This document shows positions 42,691 through 51,731 of a DNA stretch of 64,000 nucleotides, in pieces. The notes under the pieces were generated by a model. That model had not been told where the DNA came from. It was given only the letters and a program-made list of their open reading frames with translations, and searched no databases. The stretch's first letter is position 1. Each line of letters begins with the position of its first letter. The translations under genes and the position numbers were made by a program. This DNA comes from Tissierella praeacuta DSM 18095 (GTDB taxonomy: Bacteria > Bacillota > Clostridia > Tissierellales > Tissierellaceae): assembly GCF_900128955.1 (NCBI RefSeq), contig NZ_FQTY01000005.1, positions 61,856 through 125,855 of the forward strand, written 5' to 3'.

Positions 42691-43314
42691 TTACTTAAAA
42701 TTAGATTCTAAAATAATATAATCATCATAGATAAGTTTAAAACTTTCAATCTCTTTAGCGTTAGAATTTAATACAGTACTTACACTTCCTTTTTTAACTT
42801 CTTTTTCAAAAAACTTAAAATTATTCTTATCTTTTTCTTCAAAAAAATCTAGAAGAACTGATACTTCTTCTCCCGTATTTGTTGTTAACCTTCCTTGTAA
42901 GGAGTCTAATTCTAATATATCATTAGAAAGATTTTCAAATTTAAAATTAATATCTAAGATAGAAATTTCATCTAAGTTTACAATTCCAAAATCTTTAAAA
43001 TAATCCTTATATTCATCATTAGGTTTTAGCTCTTCTAATTTATAGTCAGTAATAGTTATTTTAATTAGTTCATTTTCAGCAGAAACATTCTCACTTTCCA
43101 TTTTTCTTATAGATGTAAACTCACCAAGTTCTTCTCTTTTAACCTTGATAGTTTTATTTTTCATATCTGGGACTTCTACTACTTCTACTTCTTCTATTTT
43201 TCCTAATTTATTAGAATCTTGATTATTATCATTATCATTTAAACCTTCTTTTCCACATCCTACCATTACTATCAATAATAAAGTAAGCCATATTAATAAT
43301 ATCCTTTTTTTCAT
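42691..43314 (-). CDS. Lipoprotein of unknown function
   Basis: 207 residues. Signal peptide with lipobox IVMVGC (Cys20), a charged Asn/Asp-rich linker, then a beta-rich domain (ENELIKITITDYKLEELKPNDEYKDYF, ILDINFKFENLSNDILELDSLQGRL) resembling DUF4352-type immunoglobulin-like lipoproteins. ATG 43323 abuts the AAGGAG ribosome-binding site, so ATG 43314 is the better start. Solitary gene; the 288-bp region up to recR holds repeat copy B. Confidence 0.75.
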   Translation of the reverse strand: MKKRILLIWLTLLLIVMVGCGKEGLNDNDNNQDSNKLGKIEEVEVVEVPDMKNKTIKVKREELGEFTSIRKMESENVSAENELIKITITDYKLEELKPNDEYKDYFKDFGIVNLDEISILDINFKFENLSNDILELDSLQGRLTTNTGEEVSVLLDFFEEKDKNNFKFFEKEVKKGSVSTVLNSNAKEIESFKLIYDDYIILESNFK

Positions 43315-43490
43315 ATATCTCATCTCCTTATATAAATAGTATCATACTTTGAACACTTTTTCATATTAAATTCCTTTGACCGAGATCAAGTTATTTATCT
43401 ATTAGATTTAATATTACTGCACATAAATTTGCTTATATACCTTAGACCAAGTTGACACCATTATAGTCTTCTAAGGAATAAGAAAAATGG

Positions 43491-43589
43491 ATATAAAAAA
43501 ACAGGAGATTTCTTGGAATTTAATCTAAGATTTCTCCTGCTTTGAAGAACTTTATTTACTTTTGAAGGACTTTGTTTTAGGGGGACAAA
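43491..43589 (-). repeat. Repeat copy B: terminator-like element with internal duplication
   Basis: Matches copy A over 43491-43557 and again at the GGGGACAAA edge. The hairpin is better here, with arms CAGGAGA/TCTCCTG plus TCTTGGA/TCTAAGA, and on the minus strand leads into TTTTTTTATAT, terminating the dnaX-ybaB-recR operon. Between the shared parts it carries a diverged second copy of the tail, TTTGAAGGACTTTGTTTT against TTTGAAGAACTTTATTT. Confidence 0.75.
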
Positions 43590-43602
43590 TATATCTTAAT
43601 CC

Positions 43603-44202
43603 TTATATCTCTCTCCTATTATCCATAGCCTTAGCCAAAGTTACCTCATCAAAATACTCAAGGTCTCCTCCTACTGGAATTCCGTGAGCTATTCTTGTTA
43701 CCTTTATTCCTAGTGGTTTTATAAGCTTTGATAAATATAAGGCTGTAGCCTCACCTTCTACTGTTGGATTAGTAGCTAGAACTATTTCTTCAACTACTCC
43801 ATCAGATAATCTGTCTAAAAGTTCTCTTACCCTTATATCATTTGGCCCAACATTATCCATTGGAGATATAACTCCATGTAGTACATGATACTGTCCCTTA
43901 TATTCCTTAGATTTTTCCATGGCTATAATATCCTTAGCCCCTTCTACTACACAGATTATAGACTTATCTCTCATAGTATCTCTACATATATTACAAGGGT
44001 CATCATCTGTTAGATTACAACATATACTGCAAAGTCTTATTTTTTCCTTTGCATTAGTTATAGACTTTGATAGCTTCTCTGCTTCTATTTCTTCCATTTC
44101 TAAAATATAAAATGCAAGCCTTTGAGCAGTTTTTCTACCAATACCTGGTAATTTTGATAGCTGCTCTATTAAGTTTGCTATTGGTAGTGCATACTGCTCC
44201 AT
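43603..44202 (-). CDS. recR: Recombination mediator RecR
   Basis: 199 residues, exact family size. N-terminal helix-hairpin-helix [20 protein letters not shown], zinc finger [16 protein letters not shown] (Cys57-Cys60 and Cys69-Cys72 region), and Toprim domain with [15 protein letters not shown] and [22 protein letters not shown]. With RecF/RecO it loads RecA at gaps. Last gene of the classical dnaX-ybaB-recR operon, 18 bp after ybaB. Confidence 0.97.
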   Translation of the reverse strand: MEQYALPIANLIEQLSKLPGIGRKTAQRLAFYILEMEEIEAEKLSKSITNAKEKIRLCSICCNLTDDDPCNICRDTMRDKSIICVVEGAKDIIAMEKSKEYKGQYHVLHGVISPMDNVGPNDIRVRELLDRLSDGVVEEIVLATNPTVEGEATALYLSKLIKPLGIKVTRIAHGIPVGGDLEYFDEVTLAKAMDNRREI

Positions 44203-44220
44203 TATATTACTCTCCTTCTA

Positions 44221-44559
44221 TTAGAACAATCCTGGAATATTCATGCCTCCAGTTAGTTTTCCCATTTCCTTTGTCATCATTTCCTCTGCTTTTCTAAGAG
44301 CTTCATTTATAGCTGCCATTATTAAATCTTGTAGCATTTCAACATCTTCTGGATCTACTACTCCTTCATCTATGGTAATTGCCAATACTTCCTTCTTTCC
44401 ATTTACCTTACAAGTAACAGCTCCTCCACCTGCACTTGCTTCAACTTCTGTTTCCTCAAGTTGTTTTTGCATATCCTCCATTTGTTTTTGCATCTTCTGC
44501 ATTTGTTTCATCATATTACCCATATTGCCACCCATTCCTGGAAATCCACGTTTTGCCAT
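44221..44559 (-). CDS. ybaB: YbaB/EbfC nucleoid-associated protein
   Basis: 112 residues. The N-terminus is Met/Gly-rich ([20 protein letters not shown]), then a helix of the YbaB dimer and [23 protein letters not shown], the family signature. It binds DNA as a dimer; precise role unclear, but the dnaX-ybaB-recR order is widely conserved. Ribosome-binding site AAGGAG; 16 bp after dnaX. Confidence 0.95.
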   Translation of the reverse strand: MAKRGFPGMGGNMGNMMKQMQKMQKQMEDMQKQLEETEVEASAGGGAVTCKVNGKKEVLAITIDEGVVDPEDVEMLQDLIMAAINEALRKAEEMMTKEMGKLTGGMNIPGLF

Positions 44560-44575
44560 ATTAAATTCTCCTTCC

Positions 44576-46213
44576 TTACTTTATTTCTACTATATTTTCT
44601 CCAAAGAAGTCTATAACTTCTTTTATAGCTTTTTCCTTACTATTATTTTTTTCTTTTTTATCTATAGGTTTATCGCCTATCATTACAAACTTTACATCTA
44701 TATTTTTCTTGAAATATGTTGAAATTCCTTGATTTACAACTTCTGCATTTGTAGGAGTGCTAATTGCTGCTCTATGAATACCAAAATTATCCTTATACCC
44801 TACTGTAAGCACACCATTTGAATAACTAATAGGCTCTCCTTCCATCAGCAATGCAAACACATTAACCTTTATAGATTTTATTGCTTGAAGCACTCTTTGC
44901 CACTCATTAACTATTGTTTCAAACTCTAATTCTTCCCCATTATCTATAAATATCTCTTTTTCAATTTTTACTTCCTGTGGTTCTTGAATTGATTGTTTTT
45001 CTTTTTGTATTTCTTGTTTATTGGTATGAAGAGGCTTATTCTCAAATTTAAAGGGTTCTTCCTTTACAGTTCTCTGGGGTATAATTCCCTTTTCAAGCTT
45101 TTCTATCCTTTCCTCCAAGGAAAGTTCATCCTCTAATCTTATTAATTGTATAACTGCCATTTCAAGGATTACCCTTGGCTGTGTAGACCATTTTGCTCTT
45201 TCATCTGCCATCCCAAGAATGTCTAAGCTTCTAAGTATAAATTCTATGTTAATATCCTTAACTTGATTTGAATATCTTTCTAGTGTTTCTTCGTCTATAT
45301 CTATTAATTCTAAAGGATTTTTGGATGTTTTAACTATCATTAAATTTCTAAAATGACTTATTAAATCTTTAATAAATTGATGAATATCCTTACCATTTTG
45401 AATAACTTCATCTATAGATTGTAATGCATTTTCTAAATTCTTATCTATTATGTCTTGTGTAATATTTATTATAATATCTGAATTTACTATTCCTAAAATG
45501 CTAATGGCATCTAAATAGGTAATCTTTCCCTCTCCAAAAGATACACACTGATCAAGTAAACTTAAAGCATCTCTCATAGCTCCATCAGAGTTTCTTGCTA
45601 TTAGATTAAGAACCTTATCTTCTACATCTAGTCCCAAATTATTACAGATTTCCCTCATATTATCTACTATATCTCTTGTTGTTATCCTTTTAAAGTCAAA
45701 TCTTTGACATCTTGAGAGAATAGTTTGAGGTAATTTCTCAGGCTCAGTTGTGGCAAGTATAAATATTAGATGTTTTGGAGGTTCCTCAAGGGTTTTTAAT
45801 AATGCATTAAAAGCAGCCTTCGATAACATATGTACCTCATCTATTATATATACTTTATATTTTGCCCTAGCTGGAGGATATACTACCTTTTCTCTCAATT
45901 CCCGAATATCATCTACACCATTATTACTAGCCGCATCCATTTCTATAACATCCATTATACTTTCATCTAATATCCCTTTACATATTTCACATTCATTACA
46001 TGGATTGCCATCTACTGAAGCTAGACAGTTTACAGCTCTAGAAAATATCTTTGCTGTGGAAGTCTTTCCAGTTCCCCTAGTACCTGAAAATAAATATGCG
46101 TGCCCAATATTTTCCTTTTGTATTTGATTTTTTAGCGTAATTGTTATATGCTTTTGACCTAAAACTTCATCAAAAGTCTTTGGTCTATATTGTCTATACA
46201 AAGCTTGATACAT
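44576..46213 (-). CDS. dnaX: DNA polymerase III subunit gamma/tau
   Basis: 545 residues. AAA+ clamp-loader core: [14 protein letters not shown], Walker [21 protein letters not shown], zinc-binding cysteines in [10 protein letters not shown], Walker [14 protein letters not shown], sensor 1 [21 protein letters not shown]. The C-terminal third (from about 360) is a charged linker and tau-type domain that contacts the polymerase. No slippery frameshift site is evident. The in-frame GTG at 46222 overlaps the ribosome-binding site AGGTGG; ATG 46213 ([11 protein letters not shown]) is the start. Confidence 0.96.
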   Translation of the reverse strand: MYQALYRQYRPKTFDEVLGQKHITITLKNQIQKENIGHAYLFSGTRGTGKTSTAKIFSRAVNCLASVDGNPCNECEICKGILDESIMDVIEMDAASNNGVDDIRELREKVVYPPARAKYKVYIIDEVHMLSKAAFNALLKTLEEPPKHLIFILATTEPEKLPQTILSRCQRFDFKRITTRDIVDNMREICNNLGLDVEDKVLNLIARNSDGAMRDALSLLDQCVSFGEGKITYLDAISILGIVNSDIIINITQDIIDKNLENALQSIDEVIQNGKDIHQFIKDLISHFRNLMIVKTSKNPLELIDIDEETLERYSNQVKDINIEFILRSLDILGMADERAKWSTQPRVILEMAVIQLIRLEDELSLEERIEKLEKGIIPQRTVKEEPFKFENKPLHTNKQEIQKEKQSIQEPQEVKIEKEIFIDNGEELEFETIVNEWQRVLQAIKSIKVNVFALLMEGEPISYSNGVLTVGYKDNFGIHRAAISTPTNAEVVNQGISTYFKKNIDVKFVMIGDKPIDKKEKNNSKEKAIKEVIDFFGENIVEIK

Positions 46214-46302
46214 ATTATCCACCTACATTTTTATAATATATTATATTATATCAGATTGAGCAGGAGATTACACCTATTTTATATAGTCTTTGTTTTTATC
46301 TG

Positions 46303-46331
46303 TTGACATATATCTAAATTTTAGTTATAAT
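46303..46331 (+). promoter_or_regulatory. Consensus promoter for tRNA-Ser and SRP RNA
   Basis: TTGACA (46303-46308), 17-bp spacer, TATAAT (46326-46331): a perfect sigma-A promoter, 26 bp before the tRNA 5' end. It probably also serves the SRP RNA just downstream, as no terminator separates them. Confidence 0.9.
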
Positions 46332-46356
46332 ATAATCCTGTGAGACAATAAACTAT

Positions 46357-46447
46357 GGAGAGATGGTTGAGTTGGTCGAAGGCGCTCGCCTGGAAAGCGG
46401 GTAGACGTGAAAGCGTCTCGAGGGTTCGAATCCCTCTCTCTCCGCCA
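46357..46447 (+). tRNA. tRNA-Ser (anticodon GGA)
   Basis: 91-nt class II tRNA. Acceptor arms GGAGAGA (46357-46363) and TCTCTCC (46437-46443) pair perfectly, discriminator G, CCA encoded (46445-46447). The anticodon loop CTGGAAA places GGA at 46392-46394, reading UCC/UCU serine codons. Long variable arm GTAGACGTGAAAGCGTCTC, T-loop GGTTCGAATCC. Confidence 0.97.
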
Positions 46448-46458
46448 TTAGAAAATTT

Positions 46459-46729
46459 TACCGTGCTAGATGGGGAGGTAGCGGTGCCCTATAACCTGCA
46501 ATCCGCTATAGCAGGATTGAATTCCCAGTCTAGGCATCTCTGTTGTGAGGTCTGCCCTAAATAAGTGGCAGTGACGATTGGGTCCTACGCAACGAAAACT
46601 CATGAACCCCGTCAGATCCGGAAGGAAGCAGCGGTAAGTGAAACCTTTCGTGTGCCGTAGGGAAGCCTGATCTGAGTTAACTGTTTGGGTAACGCTTGGA
46701 ACAGGATTGCCAAAGCTGGGTGCACGGTT
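46459..46729 (+). ncRNA. ffs: Signal recognition particle RNA, large (Bacillus) type
   Basis: About 270 nt. The hallmark Ffh-binding hairpin GTCAGATCCGGAAGGAAGCAG lies at about 46612-46632, and the 5' end ACCGTGCTAGATGG pairs with the 3' end CTGGGTGCACGGT. The length and the extra Alu-like 5' domain are those of Firmicutes scRNA rather than the 4.5S RNA. It follows tRNA-Ser by about 12 bp and is closed by a strong terminator. Short ORFs over it are spurious. Confidence 0.93.
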
Positions 46730-46738
46730 ACATAAAAT

Positions 46739-46768
46739 AAAAACTGTGGTATATACCACAGTTTTTTT
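46739..46768 (+). terminator. SRP RNA terminator, shared with fliS
   Basis: Stem AAACTGTGGTA/TATACCACAGTTT followed by seven T residues (46762-46768). It terminates the RNA unit and, read in reverse, can end the fliS transcript. Confidence 0.9.
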
Positions 46769-46803
46769 GTGGGCTGGTATAAAATCCAGCCCTATATTTT
46801 TAA

Positions 46804-47241
46804 TTATCCTTCAAAAGTTTTACCTGACTTTACATTATATTCTTCTAAACTTTCTTTTCCATAAGTAAGTCCTGATACTATATTTGGTTCCTCTTTTGTT
46901 TCTAAACCCTTAAAACCTATATATATTGGAGTTATTACATCTGTTGCATTCTTAAAAAGATTAGCATCTTTCTTTATCTCTCCTTCTGTTATAAGCTTAT
47001 TAGTATATAGGTAAAGAGATCTAAGGTTTGTGGATAACTCGTCTTTTTCTCTAAATGTTATTAACAATTCTGTTAATATCTCTCGGCAATTGTTGATAAG
47101 TATATTTAATTTATCATAATTCTTTTCTTTTATAGCCTCGGAAGATCCTTGAAATTTTTCCATTAATCCTTCATGGAGCATTGCTATTAATCCCCAATCA
47201 TTTGTTGACATTACCCTTTTCTGTAGAGTAATACTTTCCAT
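46804..47241 (-). CDS. fliS: FliS-like flagellin export chaperone
   Basis: 145 residues, mostly helical, with LIAMLHEGLMEKFQGSSEAIKEKNYDKLNILINNCREILTELLITFREKDELSTNLRSLYLYTNKLI, matching the FliS four-helix bundle. FliS clamps the C-terminus of newly made flagellin until export. It lies 13 bp after the flagellin gene. The C-terminal 40 residues diverge from typical FliS. Ribosome-binding site AGGAGTG. Confidence 0.88.
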   Translation of the reverse strand: MESITLQKRVMSTNDWGLIAMLHEGLMEKFQGSSEAIKEKNYDKLNILINNCREILTELLITFREKDELSTNLRSLYLYTNKLITEGEIKKDANLFKNATDVITPIYIGFKGLETKEEPNIVSGLTYGKESLEEYNVKSGKTFEG

Positions 47242-47254
47242 TTATTTGTCACTC

Positions 47255-48148
47255 CTATCTTTGTAATAGTTGAAGCACTGTTTGTGGCAATTGATTTGCT
47301 TGACTTAACATAGATGTACCTGCCTGCTGTAATATATTTAGTTTAGTAAATTCGCTCATTTCCTTAGCCATATCTAAATCTTCAATTCTAGATTTAGATG
47401 CCGTTAAATTTTCTGCCGTATTATCTACGTTTCTTATGGTATGCTCAAGTCTGTTTTGAATTGCACCAAGCTGAGAACGCATCTTAGATACCTTTTCTAT
47501 AGCATCGTTATATTTTGTAATTGCTGATTCAAAGTTTTTTGCTTTTAATGAACCAGCTTCAACTTTAAATTTCCCGCCGTCTTCCTTGATAATATCCGTT
47601 AAGATATTTAATTTATCACCACTGCCAACCATAACATTAATTTCCTTCATTTCTACATCAATAAACTGCTCCTTATTGGCACCTATTTGAAGCCTTAACT
47701 TTTCAACTGCAGTACCAGAAGTAGTCTTTAAATCTCCCTTAAGTAAAGGTATACCATTGAACTCTGTATCTCTTCCTATCATATTAATCTGTTCCGTTAG
47801 TTCTCGCATCTCATTAGCTATAGCCTCTAAATCTTTTTCGGCATAAACTCCACTGGCACCTTGTACACTAAGTTCTCTCATCCTTTGAAGCATTTCATGT
47901 ACTTCATTTAATGCTCCTTCTGCTGTTTGGATTAAAGATACTCCGTCTAGTGAATTTCTTGAAGCCTGTCGTAGCCCTCTTATCTGTGCTTCCATTTTTT
48001 GTGATATGGCAAGACCTGCTGCATCATCTGATGCTCTGTTAATTCTTTTCCCTGAAGAAAGTCTTTCTAGTGATTTTTGTAGACTTTCAGTATTAATATT
48101 TAATAATCTGTGAGTATTTAATGCTGGTATATTGTTATTGATTCTCAT
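47255..48148 (-). CDS. Flagellin
   Basis: 297 residues. Conserved N-terminal D0/D1: MRINNNIPALNTHRLLN, LSSGKRINRASDDAAGLAISQKM and LQRMRELSVQGASG (residues about 90-103, the usual TLR5-recognition region). A short, about 60-residue central domain is followed by C-terminal YNDAIEKVSKMRSQLGAIQNRLEHTIRN and ILQQAGTSMLSQANQLPQTVLQLL. Compact flagellin without a hypervariable outer domain. Start ATG 48148 with GAGGGGG; the preceding small ORF overlaps the start by 14 bp. Confidence 0.96.
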   Translation of the reverse strand: MRINNNIPALNTHRLLNINTESLQKSLERLSSGKRINRASDDAAGLAISQKMEAQIRGLRQASRNSLDGVSLIQTAEGALNEVHEMLQRMRELSVQGASGVYAEKDLEAIANEMRELTEQINMIGRDTEFNGIPLLKGDLKTTSGTAVEKLRLQIGANKEQFIDVEMKEINVMVGSGDKLNILTDIIKEDGGKFKVEAGSLKAKNFESAITKYNDAIEKVSKMRSQLGAIQNRLEHTIRNVDNTAENLTASKSRIEDLDMAKEMSEFTKLNILQQAGTSMLSQANQLPQTVLQLLQR

Positions 48149-48341
48149 GGTTTTTATCCCCCTCAAATTTATTTGTATTTTCTATAAATAATATTATCTC
48201 TCCTAATATTTGAAACATTTCCTTAGGTAATTTATCAATTTTTTCTTCCATAGGTTCTAAATTCAAGTCTAGATTAGAACTTAATGTATCGGTTTTGTAT
48301 GCCCTCTCAATATGTTTTCGTGATATGAATCTTTTCTTCAT
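48135..48341 (-). CDS. Small coupled ORF between FliK-like and flagellin genes
   Basis: 68 residues, no family recognised. A basic N-terminus (MKKRFISRKHIERAYK) is followed by an acidic linker and an amphipathic helix LPKEMFQILGEIILFIE, ending in a charged tail. Its ATG overlaps the previous stop by 4 bp (ATGA) and its stop lies inside the flagellin gene, so translation of all three is probably coupled. The ribosome-binding site AGGCGAT is weak, consistent with coupling. It may assist flagellin expression or export; this is inference. Confidence 0.6.
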   Translation of the reverse strand: MKKRFISRKHIERAYKTDTLSSNLDLNLEPMEEKIDKLPKEMFQILGEIILFIENTNKFEGDKNHENQ

Positions 48342-50686
48342 AATATCGCCTGTTTATTTAATGTATAACCAAATCTTTGCAAACCTTCCTCTAGTAAGGC
48401 TAGATTACTTCTTAAAGACACGCCTTCTTCCTTTATATTGATTTTGACTTGATTGCCAACCACATTAAGATCAATATCCACTATACCTATGTTATCTGTT
48501 TCTAGACTTATAAAAAACTTCATATTATTTCTATCAATACCTCTTTCAGCATCAGGTACTATAATATTTAAACTTCTATATTCATTACCTATTTGTACAG
48601 GTAATTGAAATACCATATCCTTTTTAGATATTTTAGATTGAAGTTTTATATATTCATCTTCTTTTGATTTTTGTCTTTCATTAGTATCAAAGGAATTATT
48701 GCTGTTTAAAAAGTTTATCAGTTCTTTATAATTATCTTTAAAATTAGCATCCCCATTCTTAATAGATGTGGATATCTTCTCTTGAAGTAATTTTATTCCT
48801 TCCTTAAATTCCTCAGTATATTTTGGGTTATTAGGCTGCAATACATCCTTCAAAACACCCCCTAACCCCTTTTCACCATTTAAGAAGGAATTTATCTCTC
48901 TAATTTCCTTTAAAGTCATAGGAAGTTGATTTTTCATTATAATTGGTAATATTTTTTCATGATTTCCCTTAATATCCTTTATTTCCTTAGTCATCCTTTG
49001 ACTTTCTTTATATCTATTAATTTTCTTTTCTATATAATTATTTAATTCGTTAAGCGGCATAGCTTCCAAAGTTTGACTATCCTTGATACTTTCTTTTACT
49101 ATATTAACAGTTAAATTATTCCTTGCCCTAAGATATTCTTCAAATATTAACCCCTCATTTATTCTATCGACTGTAGGTATAGCTTTTCCAGCTGTAGTTA
49201 TTTCCTCTTGAGCCATATATAGGTTATTTAGAGTAATCCCATCATATTTGTTAAGGGCAAAAGACAAAGTATCTATATTTAATTTATCTCCCAAAGTATT
49301 TAATATATTGGATATATGAATAGTCTTATCAAAAGTTTTATACTCAAGGCTCAACTCTTTATCTATGTTGGTATCTATAATTCCTTTTATAGACTTTAAT
49401 GTAAAATCTTCTCCATTTTTTATTAACATTAGAAGATCTTTATCTTTAATCTTTCCTAAAATTTCTAAATTTCTTTTTATCTCTTCAACTTCCTCATTAT
49501 ACAAAGGTTTATCTAGTTTCCCTATATCTTCCTTTTTCAACTCTTCTACCAATTGATTTATAGGCTCTTCTAGGGGATTTATATCCTTTTTATTTAATTT
49601 TGCTATTTCTTCATGTCCTAATAACTCTATTAATTCTTTTACTAATTTTTTCATAGAAATAATCTTATTATATTTTTCTTCATCCATTACCATATCATTT
49701 ACTATAAATTCTCTCAGAATATTTATATTTTCAAGATTATCATCTAAATTTAAATTGCTTAAAATTTCTTTTAATCCATCTATAGTAGTTTCTTTTGCTA
49801 TGGTAAATCCTTCAAAATTCTTTGCTGCAGTATTATTCTCTATAGGATTTATAGTATATGAATTATTTAATTTATATAAATTATCTATATTAAATAACAT
49901 ATCATCTTTGAATATTTTAATATAAGTTTCCTCTTTCAATTCTTTTAAATTGTGAAGTTTTGATATTACTTCTATGGTTTTATCTATATTTTCTCTTGTA
50001 ATAGGTAATTTTTCTTTATTTAAAGCTATTATTGTATCATAAACATCTTTACCCATCTTCTGTCCATAAATTTCTTTTGCTATTTCCTCTGCATCTTTAT
50101 AAGTTAAATCCTTCTCAAGTCTTAAAAGTTTTCTCAAGGAAAAAGAAGGGTTTTCATTTTTTATATCATCCAGTGCCTCAGCTATCTTTTGAAGGCTCTC
50201 ACCATCTAAGTCTATTCCTCTATCAGAAAGTTTCACAAAGGAGTTAGTATCTATGCCTTCAATTATTTTATTTAAGTATTCCTTTGATTGTATATAAGAA
50301 TCTACATTTCCTTTTGTAATAGGTATTCCACTACTAAGTAAGAACTCTATCATTCTAATATTTTCTTCTGTATATTCTAAGCCCAGCTCTCTAATTATAT
50401 CTGATGCTTTTCTTACTTCATTTTCTTCCTTTACCTCTTCTTTCTCTTCTACCTTGGAAGAAATTATATTTTCTTTCTCAACTGTTATATTATCTCCTAG
50501 ACTTGATACTATTTCCTCTTTTAATCTCAAAGAATATTCTACTGTTTTATTATCTATGGTCTTTTGAATCTTTATATCCTTTCCATCCTTCTCTACAAGT
50601 ACCCCTTCTATATCATAAGGAAGGGTAGGTGTTAACCCATAGCTATTTATTATATTTTCTTTATTATTTATTTTTAATATTTCCAT
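48338..50686 (-). CDS. Large FliK-like flagellar protein (DUF6240-like)
   Basis: 782 residues. The long middle (about 100-640) is a series of predicted helices with recurring short blocks such as I-N-x-T-x-E-N-I, including ITKGNVDSYIQSKEYLNKIIEG, LPITRENIDKTIEVISKL and MTLKEIREINSFLNGEKGLG, suggesting imperfect repeats. The C-terminal 90 residues (MVFQLPVQIGNEYRSLNIIVP... LETDNIGIVDIDLNVVGNQVKINI... LLEEGLQRFGYTL) resemble the FliK hook-length-control C-domain. Upstream of flagellin, so a flagellar role is likely. Start ATG 50686 with AAAGGAAAAG; 50687-50906 upstream has no gene. Confidence 0.7.
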   Translation of the reverse strand: MEILKINNKENIINSYGLTPTLPYDIEGVLVEKDGKDIKIQKTIDNKTVEYSLRLKEEIVSSLGDNITVEKENIISSKVEEKEEVKEENEVRKASDIIRELGLEYTEENIRMIEFLLSSGIPITKGNVDSYIQSKEYLNKIIEGIDTNSFVKLSDRGIDLDGESLQKIAEALDDIKNENPSFSLRKLLRLEKDLTYKDAEEIAKEIYGQKMGKDVYDTIIALNKEKLPITRENIDKTIEVISKLHNLKELKEETYIKIFKDDMLFNIDNLYKLNNSYTINPIENNTAAKNFEGFTIAKETTIDGLKEILSNLNLDDNLENINILREFIVNDMVMDEEKYNKIISMKKLVKELIELLGHEEIAKLNKKDINPLEEPINQLVEELKKEDIGKLDKPLYNEEVEEIKRNLEILGKIKDKDLLMLIKNGEDFTLKSIKGIIDTNIDKELSLEYKTFDKTIHISNILNTLGDKLNIDTLSFALNKYDGITLNNLYMAQEEITTAGKAIPTVDRINEGLIFEEYLRARNNLTVNIVKESIKDSQTLEAMPLNELNNYIEKKINRYKESQRMTKEIKDIKGNHEKILPIIMKNQLPMTLKEIREINSFLNGEKGLGGVLKDVLQPNNPKYTEEFKEGIKLLQEKISTSIKNGDANFKDNYKELINFLNSNNSFDTNERQKSKEDEYIKLQSKISKKDMVFQLPVQIGNEYRSLNIIVPDAERGIDRNNMKFFISLETDNIGIVDIDLNVVGNQVKINIKEEGVSLRSNLALLEEGLQRFGYTLNKQAIL

Positions 50687-50906
50687 TAATCTTTTCCTTT
50701 CATAAATGCAGTGAATAATAAAAACAACTAACAAACTAATAGTTAAAAAGATTAAAGTAATCTAGTTTTTACTAAAAACCATTTACTTATAATTTTAACT
50801 CTTTACTATCTTATTTATCGTCATCTTCTTTATTTTTCTTAATAGAGATATTACTTATTTCCACATTTCTGCCGATATTATATAATAGAAAGGCAGGAGG
50901 TGTGCT

Positions 50907-51353
50907 ATGAATAAGATTAATAGAGCTGGGATAGAAAGTATTTCTCCTATAGAAATTTCAAGAGCCGTAGATAGAAAAGCTGTAAAGGATACCTTTAAAC
51001 TAAAATTAAATGAATTAGAACAAGATCAGATTAGAGCTGAACTAAAGTCCTTATATGATAAAATCGAAACTCAATCTGATAAATTGTCTGATAAACTATT
51101 TATAGATGATTTAATTCAATATAAAAAACTAGTTAGGGAATTTTTAAATATAACTGTAAATAATTCTCATGTATTTTTCAAAGAAAATTCCCTCGATAGG
51201 CGAGGTCGCCATAGGATTTATTCATTAGTTAAAAAAGTGGATCAGGAACTAGACGAACTAACACAGGAATTTCTAGACTTAGAAAATAAAAGAATTAATA
51301 TCTTAAAAAGATTAAACGATATTCAAGGAATCCTTATGGATATAATGACATAG
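50907..51353 (+). CDS. yaaR: YaaR family (DUF327) protein
   Basis: 148 residues, helical: FKLKLNELEQDQIRAELKSLYDKIETQSDKLSDKLFIDDLIQYKKLVREFLNITVNNSHVFFKENSLDRRGRHRIYSLVKKVDQELDELTQEFL (given as blocks), the standard DUF327 layout. Function unknown; often near flagellar genes. AGGAGGTG ribosome-binding site. GCCGATAT at 50871-50878 resembles a SigD -10 element. Confidence 0.9.
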   Translation: MNKINRAGIESISPIEISRAVDRKAVKDTFKLKLNELEQDQIRAELKSLYDKIETQSDKLSDKLFIDDLIQYKKLVREFLNITVNNSHVFFKENSLDRRGRHRIYSLVKKVDQELDELTQEFLDLENKRINILKRLNDIQGILMDIMT

Positions 51354-51408
51354 GCTTGAATATTTTATATAAACATGGGTATATTGTTTTATAGTGGGAG
51401 GGATTTCT

Positions 51409-51687
51409 ATGGAAGAGATACTTAAAAAGGTTTTTTTAGCTGGTATTGGTACCTTAGCTTTAACATATGAAAAGGCTAATGAAGTGGTAGAAGCTATGGT
51501 CGAAAAGGGAAAAATAACTATGGAACAAGGCAAGGAATTAAATGAAGAATTAAAAAGGGCTATAAATAAGAAAGAAGGTACTACTAATTCTGAATTAAAG
51601 GATATATTAAAAGAACTAAATCTAGCTACTAAGGACGATATAGCTAATTTGGAATCCAGAATTAATAATTTAGAAAAAAACCGTTAG
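51409..51687 (+). CDS. Phasin-like (PhaF-type) small helical protein
   Basis: 92 residues. A hydrophobic helix ILKKVFLAGIGTLALTYEKANEVVEAMVEKGKITMEQGKELNEEL is followed by an amphipathic coiled coil ending LATKDDIANLESRINNLEK, as in the polyhydroxyalkanoate-associated phasin/PhaF-like family. In Clostridia it commonly precedes an AarF/UbiB kinase gene, as here, without PHA synthesis genes. The GTG at 51394 encodes the GGGAGGG ribosome-binding site; ATG 51409 is the start. Confidence 0.8.
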   Translation: MEEILKKVFLAGIGTLALTYEKANEVVEAMVEKGKITMEQGKELNEELKRAINKKEGTTNSELKDILKELNLATKDDIANLESRINNLEKNR

Positions 51688-51690
51688 TTT

Positions 51691-51731
51691 GGGGGGAAGA
51701 AATACCTTGATTTTTCAAGGTATTTTTCAAT
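51691..51731 (+). promoter_or_regulatory. Ribosome-binding site separated from the aarF start by a hairpin
   Basis: GGGGGGAAG (51691-51699) directly abuts a perfect 10-bp stem (51700-51709 / 51716-51725, 6-nt loop); the ATG follows six bases after the stem. No other ribosome-binding site lies before the start. If the hairpin folds, effective spacing is 6 nt; if open, 32 nt. A bridging hairpin that enables or gates initiation is a simple reading. Confidence 0.55.

Noticed and set aside
46355..46564. Plus-strand ORF over tRNA-Ser and SRP RNA
   Set aside because: Overlaps two structural RNA genes completely.
46466..46759. Minus-strand ORF of 97 codons
   Set aside because: It lies across the SRP RNA and its terminator; the RNA motifs explain the sequence and no ribosome-binding site fits.
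48270..48290. SigD-like ACCGATAC within the small ORF upstream of flagellin
   Set aside because: The -10 match is partial and there is no TAAA-like -35 at the right distance; flagellin control remains open.
50871..50878. GCCGATAT before yaaR as a SigD promoter
   Set aside because: The -10 match is good, but the -35 position reads TACT; not strong enough to list as a promoter.
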